Notes under the pieces: generated by a model
Seen by the model: only the letters and a program-made list of their open reading frames with translations
What the model was told of the DNA's origin: nothing
Database searches by the model: none
Position numbers and translations under genes: made by a program
From: UBA1876 sp964515395
GTDB taxonomy: Bacteria; Synergistota; Synergistia; Synergistales; Thermovirgaceae
Direction of reading: 5' to 3'
Assembly (NCBI GenBank): GCA_964515395.1
Contig: CAZERC010000002.1
Span: 1 to 64,000 of the forward strand
DNA: 64,000 nucleotides
Part shown: piece by piece, positions 1 to 7,309 of the stretch
How the letters are laid out: every line of letters begins with the position of its first letter
Position numbering within the stretch: the first letter of the stretch is position 1

Positions 1-929
1 AGTGCGATGACAGGGACTTCGGCCGCCATGGCTTCGGTCAGGACCATGCCCTGGGTTTCAGACTTCGACGCGAAAACGAAAAGATCCATGGCTTTGTAGG
101 CATCGGCCAACTCTTTTCCCGTCTTTTTACCAGGCATGACCAGGCGGTCCAGGAGGCCTTCCCGTTCAAAAATTTCCTGAATGGTTTCTTCGCTTGGTCC
201 GGCGCCCACCACGAGAAAGCGTCCCGTTTCGGGCATTTCCTTGAGAGCCATGGCGACAGCCTCAGCGAGGTATTCGAGGTTTTTCTCGGGCGCCAGCCTG
301 CCGAGATGCCCTATTACAGTCGATTGTTCAGGAATGTCGTGCTTTTTTCGAAAGGTATTACCGTCACCGGATTGGAAGAAATCAATATCGACGCCGGTAG
401 GGATCACTTCTATCGGCGTCGTTACACCACGTTGTGATATCAGGCGTGCGATGCTTTCACTCGGGGCGACGACTTTGGTGCAAAGGTTCGCATACATTGT
501 GGCGAGCTCAATGGCAAGGCGCTTCATGACCTTCGAATTGGGAAAGACATAATGGGTGTACTGTTCGTAAAGGGTGTGGTGCGTAAAAACAAGAGGCAGG
601 TTTCTCCGGGATGCGGCCCGGAATGCGGCATCGCCGAGAAGAAAAGGGTGATGGCTGTGTATCACGTCGGGTGCAAACTCGTCGATTTTCTTGTCGATGA
701 ACATCGGGATTGGAATGCGCACGGAAAAGTCGCTGCCATTGAAATTTTGCATTGCCGGGACCCGCAGGACCTCGTGTTCCTCGGCATGGGCTTCGTCATT
801 GGGGAATGTGGGAGCCACTATCAGGACACGGTGCCCCATCCTGCGGAGATCCTCTGCGAAGGAAGAAACGGAACGTGCCACTCCGCCGACATGTGGGAGA
901 TATGTATTGGTAAACATGCAAATATTCAT
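1..929 (-). CDS. GT4-family glycosyltransferase (3' end cut by window)
   Basis: This gene encodes a retaining GT-B glycosyltransferase that would move a sugar from a nucleotide-sugar donor to a lipid, glycan or glucan acceptor on the cytoplasmic side. Reading the minus strand gives at least 309 residues. The N-terminus MNICMFTNTYLPHVGGVARS is the usual GT4 start with a glycine-rich acceptor loop. Further in come a HSHHPFLLG segment, GHLGRLAPEKN at the start of the donor domain, and the E-x7-E donor motif ETQGMVLTE near the window edge. The ATG at 929 overlaps the stop of the upstream glycosidase (ATGA), so the two are co-translated. The C-terminus lies outside the window. The family call is firm; the substrate is unknown. 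Confidence 0.88.
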   Translation of the reverse strand, partial: MNICMFTNTYLPHVGGVARSVSSFAEDLRRMGHRVLIVAPTFPNDEAHAEEHEVLRVPAMQNFNGSDFSVRIPIPMFIDKKIDEFAPDVIHSHHPFLLGDAAFRAASRRNLPLVFTHHTLYEQYTHYVFPNSKVMKRLAIELATMYANLCTKVVAPSESIARLISQRGVTTPIEVIPTGVDIDFFQSGDGNTFRKKHDIPEQSTVIGHLGRLAPEKNLEYLAEAVAMALKEMPETGRFLVVGAGPSEETIQEIFEREGLLDRLVMPGKKTGKELADAYKAMDLFVFASKSETQGMVLTEAMAAEVPVIA

Positions 930-3208
930 GATTGAACCTCCTCGAGAGAAAAAAGAGACTGGTCGGTGTATTCAATATGGGCTTTCTTGTATCCTGGTAC
1001 GTCGACAATAACAGTTTCGGGCCTGTGGGGGACTGTTGAAAAGTCTGCGCCGATTTCGAACATGGTGGTTCCGTTTTTTCTGAACAATTTGACCGAAACG
1101 GGCCCAAAAGGTGTTTTCGTCGGGCCGAAAGAGAGAGTGTTCCCCGATTCGATCCATTCCGGCAGTATGCCCGAACCGAGAATCAGTGTTTTGCCTTCTT
1201 CTCTGACAAAGAGGTTTCTGATAAGCATGGCCCATTCGGCACCGGCCCAGCCGTGCTGACCGTCGCCCATGCAGCCGCCGAGTGTGAACGGGTGTATCGC
1301 TTCGGGCCACTGACCCGTAGGCGAAGCAAGTCCGGCAACAGTCTTGAGCAAATCCCGGTAGCGTAGGTCCTTTTCCCGCAGGAGTGTTTCTGCGATGTCA
1401 ATCGTCAGGTAGACATTCATTCCCGAGTGTACGATGTCCTGGAAAAACGCGCCCTTGTGAAAGAACCTTTCCATCATGAGTTCCGCTGTTTTCCTGATTC
1501 GCCGGTCGCCGGGCGGTGTTATCTGCAAAGGATAATCCGCCACGAGGGATCCCACGGCACCGGCGTCGATCCTTCTGTATGGCGAGGCAGGGATGGCGCC
1601 CTGGGAGCGGCTTTCGGGTATGCCGTCGATGCTTTTGAAGATGGATTCTTCGAATCGGTGTGCCTCAATGTCGAAACGCCTGCTTTGTTCATTTTGCTTT
1701 GCAAGTCCCAAAAGGCGCGAAGCCGAACGAAGTCCGGCCACACCCCAAAAATCATCCCAGTAGTAGTAGTCATTGGGGCCAAGGTGTTCCGCGCTGAAAC
1801 CAGGGGGGAACAGTCCTGCATGCAAATCTGCATCATCGTTTCTGATGCGTTTTTTCACGATCCATTCTGCGCCTCTTGCCACGGCGTTCAGCCAGTCATC
1901 GCCCGGCTTTTCTCCAGTAAGCCGCTGATACCTGTCCATGATCCAGAGTACCTGGCCGTTGGAGTCCCATTCCCCCTCCTGGGACTGGAAATATCCGTTG
2001 TTTTTCTGCCTGGAAGGAAAAGTGTCCAGGATTCTTTTTGCGCGGTCTGTCAGGCCCAGGGCCATGAGAACGTTTAGCATGAAGCAGGCGTCACGGAACC
2101 AGAAACGGCGATAGGTGTAAGGGCCTGGAACGATATCGTCTGCTGAAAGCATGATCATTGTTCTGACAGCGGCATCATAAAGGAATTTGATTTTCTCGTC
2201 AGGAATCTGCAGGGAAGGGGTCTTTGAGAGTTTTTCAACCCATGAATCGTTTGCCGGAACGTGTTCAAAGCCCTGGCGTGTCGAGGCTTTTTTGGGAAGG
2301 TCCGACTTCAGGGGGACCTTCAGCTCGAGAGAGCCTTCCTTCCCACCAGGGAAAGGAAAGAGCGCAGCTGCCGTAGCCATACCGACCTTGCAATCGATCT
2401 TCGCTCCAGATGTTTTCTCCAGCTGATTGATGACATCGCCGGAATCGTAATCGGAAAAGACTGTTTTTTCGGGTGCCCGGTCAAACATGACAGGTATTTT
2501 GCCGTTGACGAGCAATTCATTCGAGCTGTCCAGATACCGGATTTTTTCTATGAACTGGACGCCTTCGGGATTATAGGGCCGGACAGCGGCGACAAGCCAT
2601 CCACCGTGCATGCACGAACAGGTAGCGTCTATTTTCAGGAAGGGAGCGTCTCCTTCTGTTTCAAGGGAGGCTCTTGAGACAATTTTCATCCCACGGGAGG
2701 AGGCCTCGGTCATGACTGCGAGGTTTGGCGAAAGGATCAATTCCTGCCGGGCCTCGTCAAGTTTTGAAGGGAGCAAAACATCTCCATTCTCCGAAAGAAG
2801 CCAGAAATCAATGGACCACCCGTCGTAAAGCGGGGTGACAAGCCCCCGTGGGTCCACAAGAGGATATAGCGGCAGATCCGGACATCCTACAGCAGTCCAG
2901 TTCCGATGTGTCAGGTTGACGTGACTGAAGGAAAAGGCCCTGGGGATGAAAGAAGGGTCATCGGGGTTGAATTGCCGTTCCACCCAGTAGGGCCATACCC
3001 AGTCCAGGTTGTGCTGGATAGCCTTGGTGTTGATGAGTCCCCGGGCATGAAAAATGATCCCGGCGCGCAAGAGCTCTATGGGCTCCTGGACCTCCGAGGG
3101 TTGGGTGAAACGTCTCAAACGGGCGAGCAGGGCGAGAGGGTCAATGATTCCGTGGGCCTTCGCCGCCCGCTTTACAAGGAATCTCCATGGAAGCCATCGT
3201 CCTAACAT
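926..3208 (-). CDS. Six-hairpin glycosidase / glycogen-debranching-type protein
   Basis: The 760-residue protein has no signal peptide and is probably cytoplasmic. Its second half (about residues 340-700) looks like an (alpha/alpha)6 barrel of the glucoamylase/amylo-alpha-1,6-glucosidase superfamily. It carries YRRFWFRDACFMLNVL, then GEWDSNGQVLWIMDRY, YYYWDDFWGVAGL and a late HPFTLGGCMGDGQHGW. The first 300 residues look like a beta-rich accessory domain. The gene is coupled by an ATGA overlap to the GT4 gene, which suggests joint handling of one glycan, perhaps an alpha-glucan. The substrate and catalytic acids were not assigned. A ribosome site before the ATG at 3208 is weak (GAGG about 16 bases upstream), so the true start may differ slightly. 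Confidence 0.75.
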   Translation of the reverse strand: MLGRWLPWRFLVKRAAKAHGIIDPLALLARLRRFTQPSEVQEPIELLRAGIIFHARGLINTKAIQHNLDWVWPYWVERQFNPDDPSFIPRAFSFSHVNLTHRNWTAVGCPDLPLYPLVDPRGLVTPLYDGWSIDFWLLSENGDVLLPSKLDEARQELILSPNLAVMTEASSRGMKIVSRASLETEGDAPFLKIDATCSCMHGGWLVAAVRPYNPEGVQFIEKIRYLDSSNELLVNGKIPVMFDRAPEKTVFSDYDSGDVINQLEKTSGAKIDCKVGMATAAALFPFPGGKEGSLELKVPLKSDLPKKASTRQGFEHVPANDSWVEKLSKTPSLQIPDEKIKFLYDAAVRTMIMLSADDIVPGPYTYRRFWFRDACFMLNVLMALGLTDRAKRILDTFPSRQKNNGYFQSQEGEWDSNGQVLWIMDRYQRLTGEKPGDDWLNAVARGAEWIVKKRIRNDDADLHAGLFPPGFSAEHLGPNDYYYWDDFWGVAGLRSASRLLGLAKQNEQSRRFDIEAHRFEESIFKSIDGIPESRSQGAIPASPYRRIDAGAVGSLVADYPLQITPPGDRRIRKTAELMMERFFHKGAFFQDIVHSGMNVYLTIDIAETLLREKDLRYRDLLKTVAGLASPTGQWPEAIHPFTLGGCMGDGQHGWAGAEWAMLIRNLFVREEGKTLILGSGILPEWIESGNTLSFGPTKTPFGPVSVKLFRKNGTTMFEIGADFSTVPHRPETVIVDVPGYKKAHIEYTDQSLFSLEEVQS

Positions 3209-3348
3209 GTCATAAAGGATACATCCTCGGAAGAAAAAAATAAAACTCGAGGGAGTGAATAGGATTCTTTAACACATGGCCGGACGGACCAGACAACACT
3301 TGGCCTTGATCGATGAAGGGTTCGGAAGGTGTGCTTCGGGTATCGGGA

Positions 3349-3864
3349 TCAAGGGGAAAGGTGTTCTTGCTTGAAGATGGTGTGAAAAACGTCGTTGATC
3401 GCGAATCCCATGTCGCCGTCCTTGAGTTTTTTGAAGAGACGGGCCCATTTTTTGTAATGGGCGAGTACTTCTTTCCTGCAGGAAAGAAGGCTTTTCCCCC
3501 TGTACCGGTCCAGGGTCCTGTCGACGTTTCCGTCGTATTTTTGCAGTTTGCTGCCGAGAATGTATGTTCCAACCTTGAGGTTGTCGTTGATCCTGGAATG
3601 CCGTTCTACAAGCGTCGCATAGGTCTTGGCTGTCTTTATTGCGAGGTCTGTGTTTCGGTCCCTGAAATAGGACGCGATGGCCAGGATTCTGAGTTCCCGG
3701 CAATAATGTGAATTGTGGTTTTCATAAATGTCCTGCATGTACCGGTAGTACCTGCTGGCTGGAAAAACCTCGTTGTAGGCCCGGACCGCGGTGGCAAGAA
3801 ACAGGAACACGAGAAGAGACAAAAGGGCTATCCGGGAAATTTTTGCAGACAATCTTTTCTGCAC
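3349..3864 (-). CDS. Secreted protein of unknown function
   Basis: This 171-residue protein is not recognised. Residues 1-29 form a classic signal peptide: a KR-rich start, a leucine/valine core and an A-x-A site near AVRA. The mature part is rich in Tyr, Arg and Lys and appears helical, with segments such as YYRYMQDIYENH and YKKWARLFKKLKDGD. It has two cysteines, both in the mature part (HYCREL and LLSCRK). The GTG start at 3864 is set by an AGGAGG six bases upstream. It stands alone between the glycosidase and ilvE on the same strand, and the neighbours give no clue to its role. It is presumably periplasmic or envelope-associated. Confidence 0.6.
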   Translation of the reverse strand: MQKRLSAKISRIALLSLLVFLFLATAVRAYNEVFPASRYYRYMQDIYENHNSHYCRELRILAIASYFRDRNTDLAIKTAKTYATLVERHSRINDNLKVGTYILGSKLQKYDGNVDRTLDRYRGKSLLSCRKEVLAHYKKWARLFKKLKDGDMGFAINDVFHTIFKQEHLSP

Positions 3865-4002
3865 AGGCGACCTCCTGTTTTGTTGAAGGTATCGGCGGGG
3901 ATATCCTTCACATGCGTAAAAAAGGAGACGGTTTTTACCCGAAATTTGGTCCTTGCCTTGAGGTTGCCTGCCGACCGGAGGTCTTTTACCGAAATCAGGT
4001 GT

Positions 4003-4048
4003 TTGACAAAAAACGGGGAAAAGAGTAGTATTACTTTACTAAGTAAAG
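4003..4048 (+). promoter_or_regulatory. Orphan sigma70 promoter with overlapping inverted repeat
   Basis: The -35 TTGACA (4003-4008) and -10 TAGTAT (4026-4031) are 17 bases apart, a near-consensus promoter. Directly after the -10, over the expected start site, is CTTTACT-A-AGTAAAG (4034-4048), a perfect 7-bp inverted repeat where a repressor would sit. No plus-strand gene follows; ilvE converges from the other side. Confidence 0.55.
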
Positions 4049-4181
4049 CGGATAAGCAATTAAAGTCCTCACCCGGGAGATGGTCCCGGTTATAAAAGGG
4101 CCTGTGGGAGGAATGAGCAGGAAAGCCCAGCAGAGGCCCGAAGCGAAGGCCAGGCTGAAAAGCCTGGCCTTCGTCTGTTTG
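4038..4181 (+). ncRNA. Candidate structured small RNA
   Basis: Downstream of the orphan promoter the plus strand can fold into three elements. The first is CCGGGA/TCCCGG (4073-4078 with 4084-4089). The second is an irregular stem GGGCCT/AGGCCC (4098-4103 with 4134-4139) enclosing TGGG/CCCA. The third is a 13-bp stem (4144-4156 with 4161-4173) closed by a GAAA tetraloop and followed by TCTGTTT. The GNRA loop and the U-rich tail favour this strand. It does not show the signature bases of 6S, SRP, RNase P RNA or tmRNA. It could instead be the 3' untranslated region and terminator of ilvE read on the other strand. No transcription evidence is available. Confidence 0.35.
4144..4180. terminator. 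Hairpin just past the ilvE stop
   Basis: A perfect 13-bp inverted repeat (4144-4156 and 4161-4173) begins 12 bases after the ilvE stop. The U-rich side (TCTGTTT) is on the plus strand. On the ilvE strand the tail is GC-rich, so it would be a weak intrinsic terminator for ilvE. It may serve the candidate small RNA instead. Confidence 0.5.
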
Positions 4182-4184
4182 CGC

Positions 4185-5210
4185 TTATTTGACCTCGTGA
4201 ATCCAACCTTCGGGTGCTTTAATGTCGCCAAACTGAATTCCGACAAGGGTGTCGTAGAGTTTTTTCGTCACGGGACCAACTTCGGTTTCGCTGTGGAAGA
4301 CGTGCAGTTTCCCCTTGTATTCGATGCCTCCGATCGGGGTAATGACAGCTGCCGTTCCGCAGGCGCCGGCCTCGGTGAATTGATCAAGTTCATCGATGTA
4401 GATATCTCTTTCATCCGCTTCCATGCCGAGATAGTCCTTGGCGACCTGCAGCAATGATCTCCTGGTAACACTCGGCAAAATTGAAGGCGAGTTCGGCGTG
4501 ACGAACTTGTTGTCTTTCGTAATACCGAAAAAGTTTGCCGCCCCGACTTCCTCGATCTTGGTGTGGGTGGCGGGGTCGAGGTAGATGCAGTCGGCAAAGC
4601 CTTTCTTTACGGCTTCTTCGTGAGGGAGAAGGCTGGCTGCGTAGTTACCTCCAACCTTGGCCGCGCCTGTGCCACAAGGTGCGGCTCTGTCAAATTCTGA
4701 AACCATGAAATTGACGGGGGCCAGGCCGCCTTTGAAGTAGGCACCGACAGGCATGCAAAAGACGCAGAAAATGTATTCCGATGCAGGCTTCACACCGACA
4801 GTTTCCCCGGATCCGATCATGAAAGGCCTGATGTACAGGGTGGCGCCTGTACCGTAAGGTGGTACGTAGGCTTCATTTGCCTTGACAACCTGATTGCAGG
4901 CATCAATGAACTTTTCCACAGGGATCTCCGGCATCAGGATCCTTCTCGCGCTGTCCTGCATGCGTTTCGCATTCAAATCGGGCCGGAAAAGCTGGATCTT
5001 TCCATCTTTCCTACGGTACGCCTTGAGTCCTTCGAAGCACTCCTGAGAATAGTGAAAGACATTTGCGGCTTCGCTCAAGGTGATCGTGCTGTCCTCGACA
5101 AGTTTCCCTTCGTCCCATTTGCCGTTTTTCCATTTCGAGATGTACCGGAAGTCTGTCTTCATATATTGAAAACCCAGATTCTTCCAGTCAAGATCAACTG
5201 TTTTGCTCAT
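4185..5210 (-). CDS. ilvE: Branched-chain amino acid aminotransferase
   Basis: This PLP enzyme of fold type IV interconverts Leu, Ile and Val with their 2-oxoacids, using 2-oxoglutarate/glutamate. The 341-residue length fits the longer (type II) BCAT group. The Schiff-base lysine lies in AKVGGNYAASLLP, and the FHYSQECFEGLKAY and CGTGAAKVGG segments are typical. The ATG at 5210 is chosen because GGGGG lies about 8 bases upstream and the protein then begins MSKTVDLDWKNLGF, the usual family N-terminus. A longer reading to 5315 lacks a ribosome site. With the Liv transporter and the 2-oxoacid oxidoreductase elsewhere in the window, it fits fermentation or synthesis of branched-chain amino acids. 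Confidence 0.95.
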   Translation of the reverse strand: MSKTVDLDWKNLGFQYMKTDFRYISKWKNGKWDEGKLVEDSTITLSEAANVFHYSQECFEGLKAYRRKDGKIQLFRPDLNAKRMQDSARRILMPEIPVEKFIDACNQVVKANEAYVPPYGTGATLYIRPFMIGSGETVGVKPASEYIFCVFCMPVGAYFKGGLAPVNFMVSEFDRAAPCGTGAAKVGGNYAASLLPHEEAVKKGFADCIYLDPATHTKIEEVGAANFFGITKDNKFVTPNSPSILPSVTRRSLLQVAKDYLGMEADERDIYIDELDQFTEAGACGTAAVITPIGGIEYKGKLHVFHSETEVGPVTKKLYDTLVGIQFGDIKAPEGWIHEVK

Positions 5211-5390
5211 TTTGTTTCCCCCTTTACCACTGTTGTCGAATATGTTTTCTTCAATTTTATGATCCTGGATGGGAACCGTTAGTTCAAGTGTAGCGAAATA
5301 TAAGGAAAATTGCACCCCAAAGGGATTAATTTGTAGGGAGCATCATTCCCATGATTTGGGATCGGCCGAAAACGAAAGCACGGGCAGAAA

Positions 5391-5428
5391 TGAAAAAGCG
5401 GAGGACGAATTCATCCTCCGCTTTTTCA
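5391..5428. terminator. Bidirectional intrinsic terminator
   Basis: A 15-bp perfect stem (5391-5405 with 5414-5428), an 8-base loop and A/T runs on both outer sides form a rho-independent terminator in either direction. On the minus strand it directly follows the tRNA-Glu gene. Confidence 0.85.
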
Positions 5429-5434
5429 TTATTT

Positions 5435-5510
5435 TGGTAGCCCCAACGGGATTCGAACCCGTGTTACAGGACTGAGAACCCTGGGTCCTGGACCACTAGA
5501 CGATGGGGCC
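5435..5510 (-). tRNA. tRNA-Glu (CTC)
   Basis: The minus strand folds as a full cloverleaf with acceptor GGCCCCA/TGGGGCT, T arm ACGGGTTCGAATCCCGT and an anticodon loop TTCTCAG giving anticodon CTC. The CCA end is encoded (5435-5437). It follows tRNA-Gln by 13 bases on the same transcript and is followed by a strong terminator. Confidence 0.95.
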
Positions 5511-5523
5511 ACTTTGAACGCTT

Positions 5524-5598
5524 TGGCTGGGGGACAGGGACTCGAACCCCGACTTCTTGATCCAGAGTCAAGCGTCCTGCCAATTAGACGATCCCCCA
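5524..5598 (-). tRNA. tRNA-Gln (CTG)
   Basis: The minus strand gives a cloverleaf with acceptor TGGGGGA/TCCCCCA, anticodon stem CTTGA/TCAAG and loop CTCTGGA, hence anticodon CTG. CCA is encoded (5524-5526). It is the first gene of a two-tRNA unit with tRNA-Glu. Confidence 0.95.
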
Positions 5599-5631
5599 CT
5601 TTAGCTACCTTCCAATCGGAACGCGCGGCAT

Positions 5632-5660
5632 ATGATATCATGGCTTCCGCCATCGTGCAA
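5632..5660 (-). promoter_or_regulatory. Sigma70 promoter of the tRNA-Gln/tRNA-Glu unit
   Basis: On the minus strand TTGCAC (5655-5660) and TATCAT (5632-5637) are separated by exactly 17 bases. Transcription would start about 25 bases before tRNA-Gln. Confidence 0.75.
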
Positions 5661-5665
5661 GAGGC

Positions 5666-5815
5666 ATGGCAGGGCTTTCATTTCCCGCCGAGATCTGTGT
5701 TGACACGCCTGTTTTGTTCTTCAGTGCCGACAACGGCGACATAATCGCCGGCCTGGAATATAAAATCGCCATCGATGACATCGAAAAAGGAGAAATTTCT
5801 CCTGAAGGGCCGTGA
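5666..5815 (+). CDS. Possible small protein of unknown function
   Basis: An ATG-initiated reading frame of 49 codons ends at TGA 5813-5815. Its C-terminal half is rich in Asp, Glu, Ile and Gly (for example NGDIIAGLEYKIAIDDIEKG) and reads like a real polypeptide. Against it, the only ribosome site, AGAGG, is one base from the ATG, and the start lies just outside the tRNA promoter on the other strand. It may be a decayed gene end or chance. With this reading the 320-base stretch 5599-5918 holds a promoter, this frame and a palindrome. Confidence 0.22.
   Translation: MAGLSFPAEICVDTPVLFFSADNGDIIAGLEYKIAIDDIEKGEISPEGP
5788..5803. repeat. 16-bp perfect palindrome upstream of the aldolase-like gene
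   Basis: AGGAGAAATTTCTCCT is its own reverse complement. It ends 18 bases before a TACAAT (5822-5827) that could be a -10 box for the downstream gene. No good -35 is present where the palindrome lies, so an activator site is conceivable. Confidence 0.4.
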
Positions 5816-5918
5816 TTATTATACAATGAGAGCATCATCAGAAATAATCGTCAAGTACATGTGACTGGACAGGGATAATGTCGGCTTTCCTTCAGGAAGT
5901 ATTCGGGAGGTGCATCCT

Positions 5919-7184
5919 ATGCATGTTGAATCCGGGGCGTACAAGGCGTTGCTTGCGAAACGGCCCCTGAACGTTCAGGCTGTTTACGAGACGGAGCCGG
6001 TGGCGATCACGAGCGGCAGGGATATTGCCGAGGCGGCGAGGAACACCCGTTCCATCGTACTGGCGGCAAATGTGCGCAATCCTTTGACGGTAAAGGGTGT
6101 CCTGAAAGCAGCGAAAAAACTGAATGCCGCAGTCCTTTTGGAACTGGCTAAATCGGAGTCCACCTATTGCGGCTGCACTTTCGACAATGTTCCCGATTAC
6201 GCGGTGAAATATTCGGCGGAATTGGGACACGGCGTGGTTTTCGGTTTGCATGTAGACCATTATGCCATCAAGTCGCAGGAGGACCTGCTGAAATCCATCG
6301 CTCACCTGAGAGGTATCATCGAGAGGGGCTGGACCTCTGTAGCCGTCGATGCATCACACAATCCGGACTGGGAAAACCTGTGCTATACCAGGGACGTGGC
6401 CATGAACATTCCGGCGTATCTCGGTCTCGAGGTCGAAGTCGGAGAGATTAAAGGCCCGGGCGAGCTGACAACTGTTGAAGAAGCGCTTTTTTTCATCGGC
6501 GGGCTCAATGCATGGGGAATTTTCCCCGATTACCTTGCCATTTCAAATGGCAGCAAGCACGGGACTTATGACACGACTGCCGGAGAGGTCGAGGGAATCG
6601 ACCTCGACAGGACAGCGGAGGTTGCAGGAGCCATCCGGCCCTACGGGGTGACCCTTGCCCAGCATGGCATTTCCGGGACTCCTCTGGACAAGGTCTCACT
6701 TTTCCCCGAGTATGGCATCAACAAAGGGAATGTGGGAACCCTGTGGCAGAATATTGTCTTTGGACTTGAAATGGACCCGCAAACGGGAAACGCCCTTACG
6801 GAAGCCGGGGCCTACCTGAAGGACCCGAAACGGGGTGTGCCCGAGGAGCTTTGGCGGAAGATCGTCGAGTGGGCTGACGAACAGGGGTACTCCCGAAAGG
6901 ATGGAAACTACAAGAAAGCCAACAAGCCATTTCATGAACTGATCCTGTCACTTCCGGAGAAACGGCAGGAGGCGATCATAGAGGAGACCGCCGAATGGGC
7001 CGAACGCTACATCAAGGCCTTTCACGGTGAAGGGACGGCGGAAGCGGTCATGGAGGCGGTCTCGAAGCGGCTGGACCACAATGCTGCGCCCGAAAGAAGC
7101 CTTCGGGGACCGAGGACGGACTTTGTCCCCGAAAAGGCGCCCAGGCGGAAGGTCCGAACCACGGACGAGGACTTTTCCGACTAG
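5919..7184 (+). CDS. Class II fructose-bisphosphate aldolase-like protein
   Basis: This is a zinc-dependent TIM-barrel aldolase family member of 421 residues. Metal-ligand histidines can be placed in LHVDHYA (first zinc His), NGSKHGTYD and LAQHGISGTP, matching the ordered motifs of class II aldolases. The later substrate motif, usually NIDTD, reads NKGNVGTLWQN here, so the aspartate is missing. The C-terminal 100 residues are an extra helical and then basic tail. The ATG at 5919 is preferred over an in-frame GTG at 5910 because GGGAGG occupies 5905-5910. It may be the glycolytic/gluconeogenic aldolase of this organism or act on a related ketose phosphate. Confidence 0.8.
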   Translation: MHVESGAYKALLAKRPLNVQAVYETEPVAITSGRDIAEAARNTRSIVLAANVRNPLTVKGVLKAAKKLNAAVLLELAKSESTYCGCTFDNVPDYAVKYSAELGHGVVFGLHVDHYAIKSQEDLLKSIAHLRGIIERGWTSVAVDASHNPDWENLCYTRDVAMNIPAYLGLEVEVGEIKGPGELTTVEEALFFIGGLNAWGIFPDYLAISNGSKHGTYDTTAGEVEGIDLDRTAEVAGAIRPYGVTLAQHGISGTPLDKVSLFPEYGINKGNVGTLWQNIVFGLEMDPQTGNALTEAGAYLKDPKRGVPEELWRKIVEWADEQGYSRKDGNYKKANKPFHELILSLPEKRQEAIIEETAEWAERYIKAFHGEGTAEAVMEAVSKRLDHNAAPERSLRGPRTDFVPEKAPRRKVRTTDEDFSD

Positions 7185-7221
7185 GATCATGCAGATGCCG
7201 GATCCGCGGATGAAAGCGGGG

Positions 7222-7242
7222 GGGGTGGCAGCAGGCCACCCC
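7222..7242 (+). terminator. Hairpin after the aldolase-like gene
   Basis: GGGGTGGC (7222-7229) pairs with GCCACCCC (7235-7242) around a 5-base loop. The downstream tail TGATTGTTGCG is only weakly U-rich, so termination would be partial. Confidence 0.4.
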
Positions 7243-7309
7243 TGATTGTTGCGTGGCTCGCCCAGCAGCCGGGTGAGTCATGTTAGGATGAATTTCTGGA
7301 GGTGCATCA

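Noticed and set aside
4038..4181. Signal-recognition-particle, 6S, RNase P or tmRNA identity for the structured RNA
   Set aside because: None of the invariant core bases of those RNAs can be found; only the general folding is supported.
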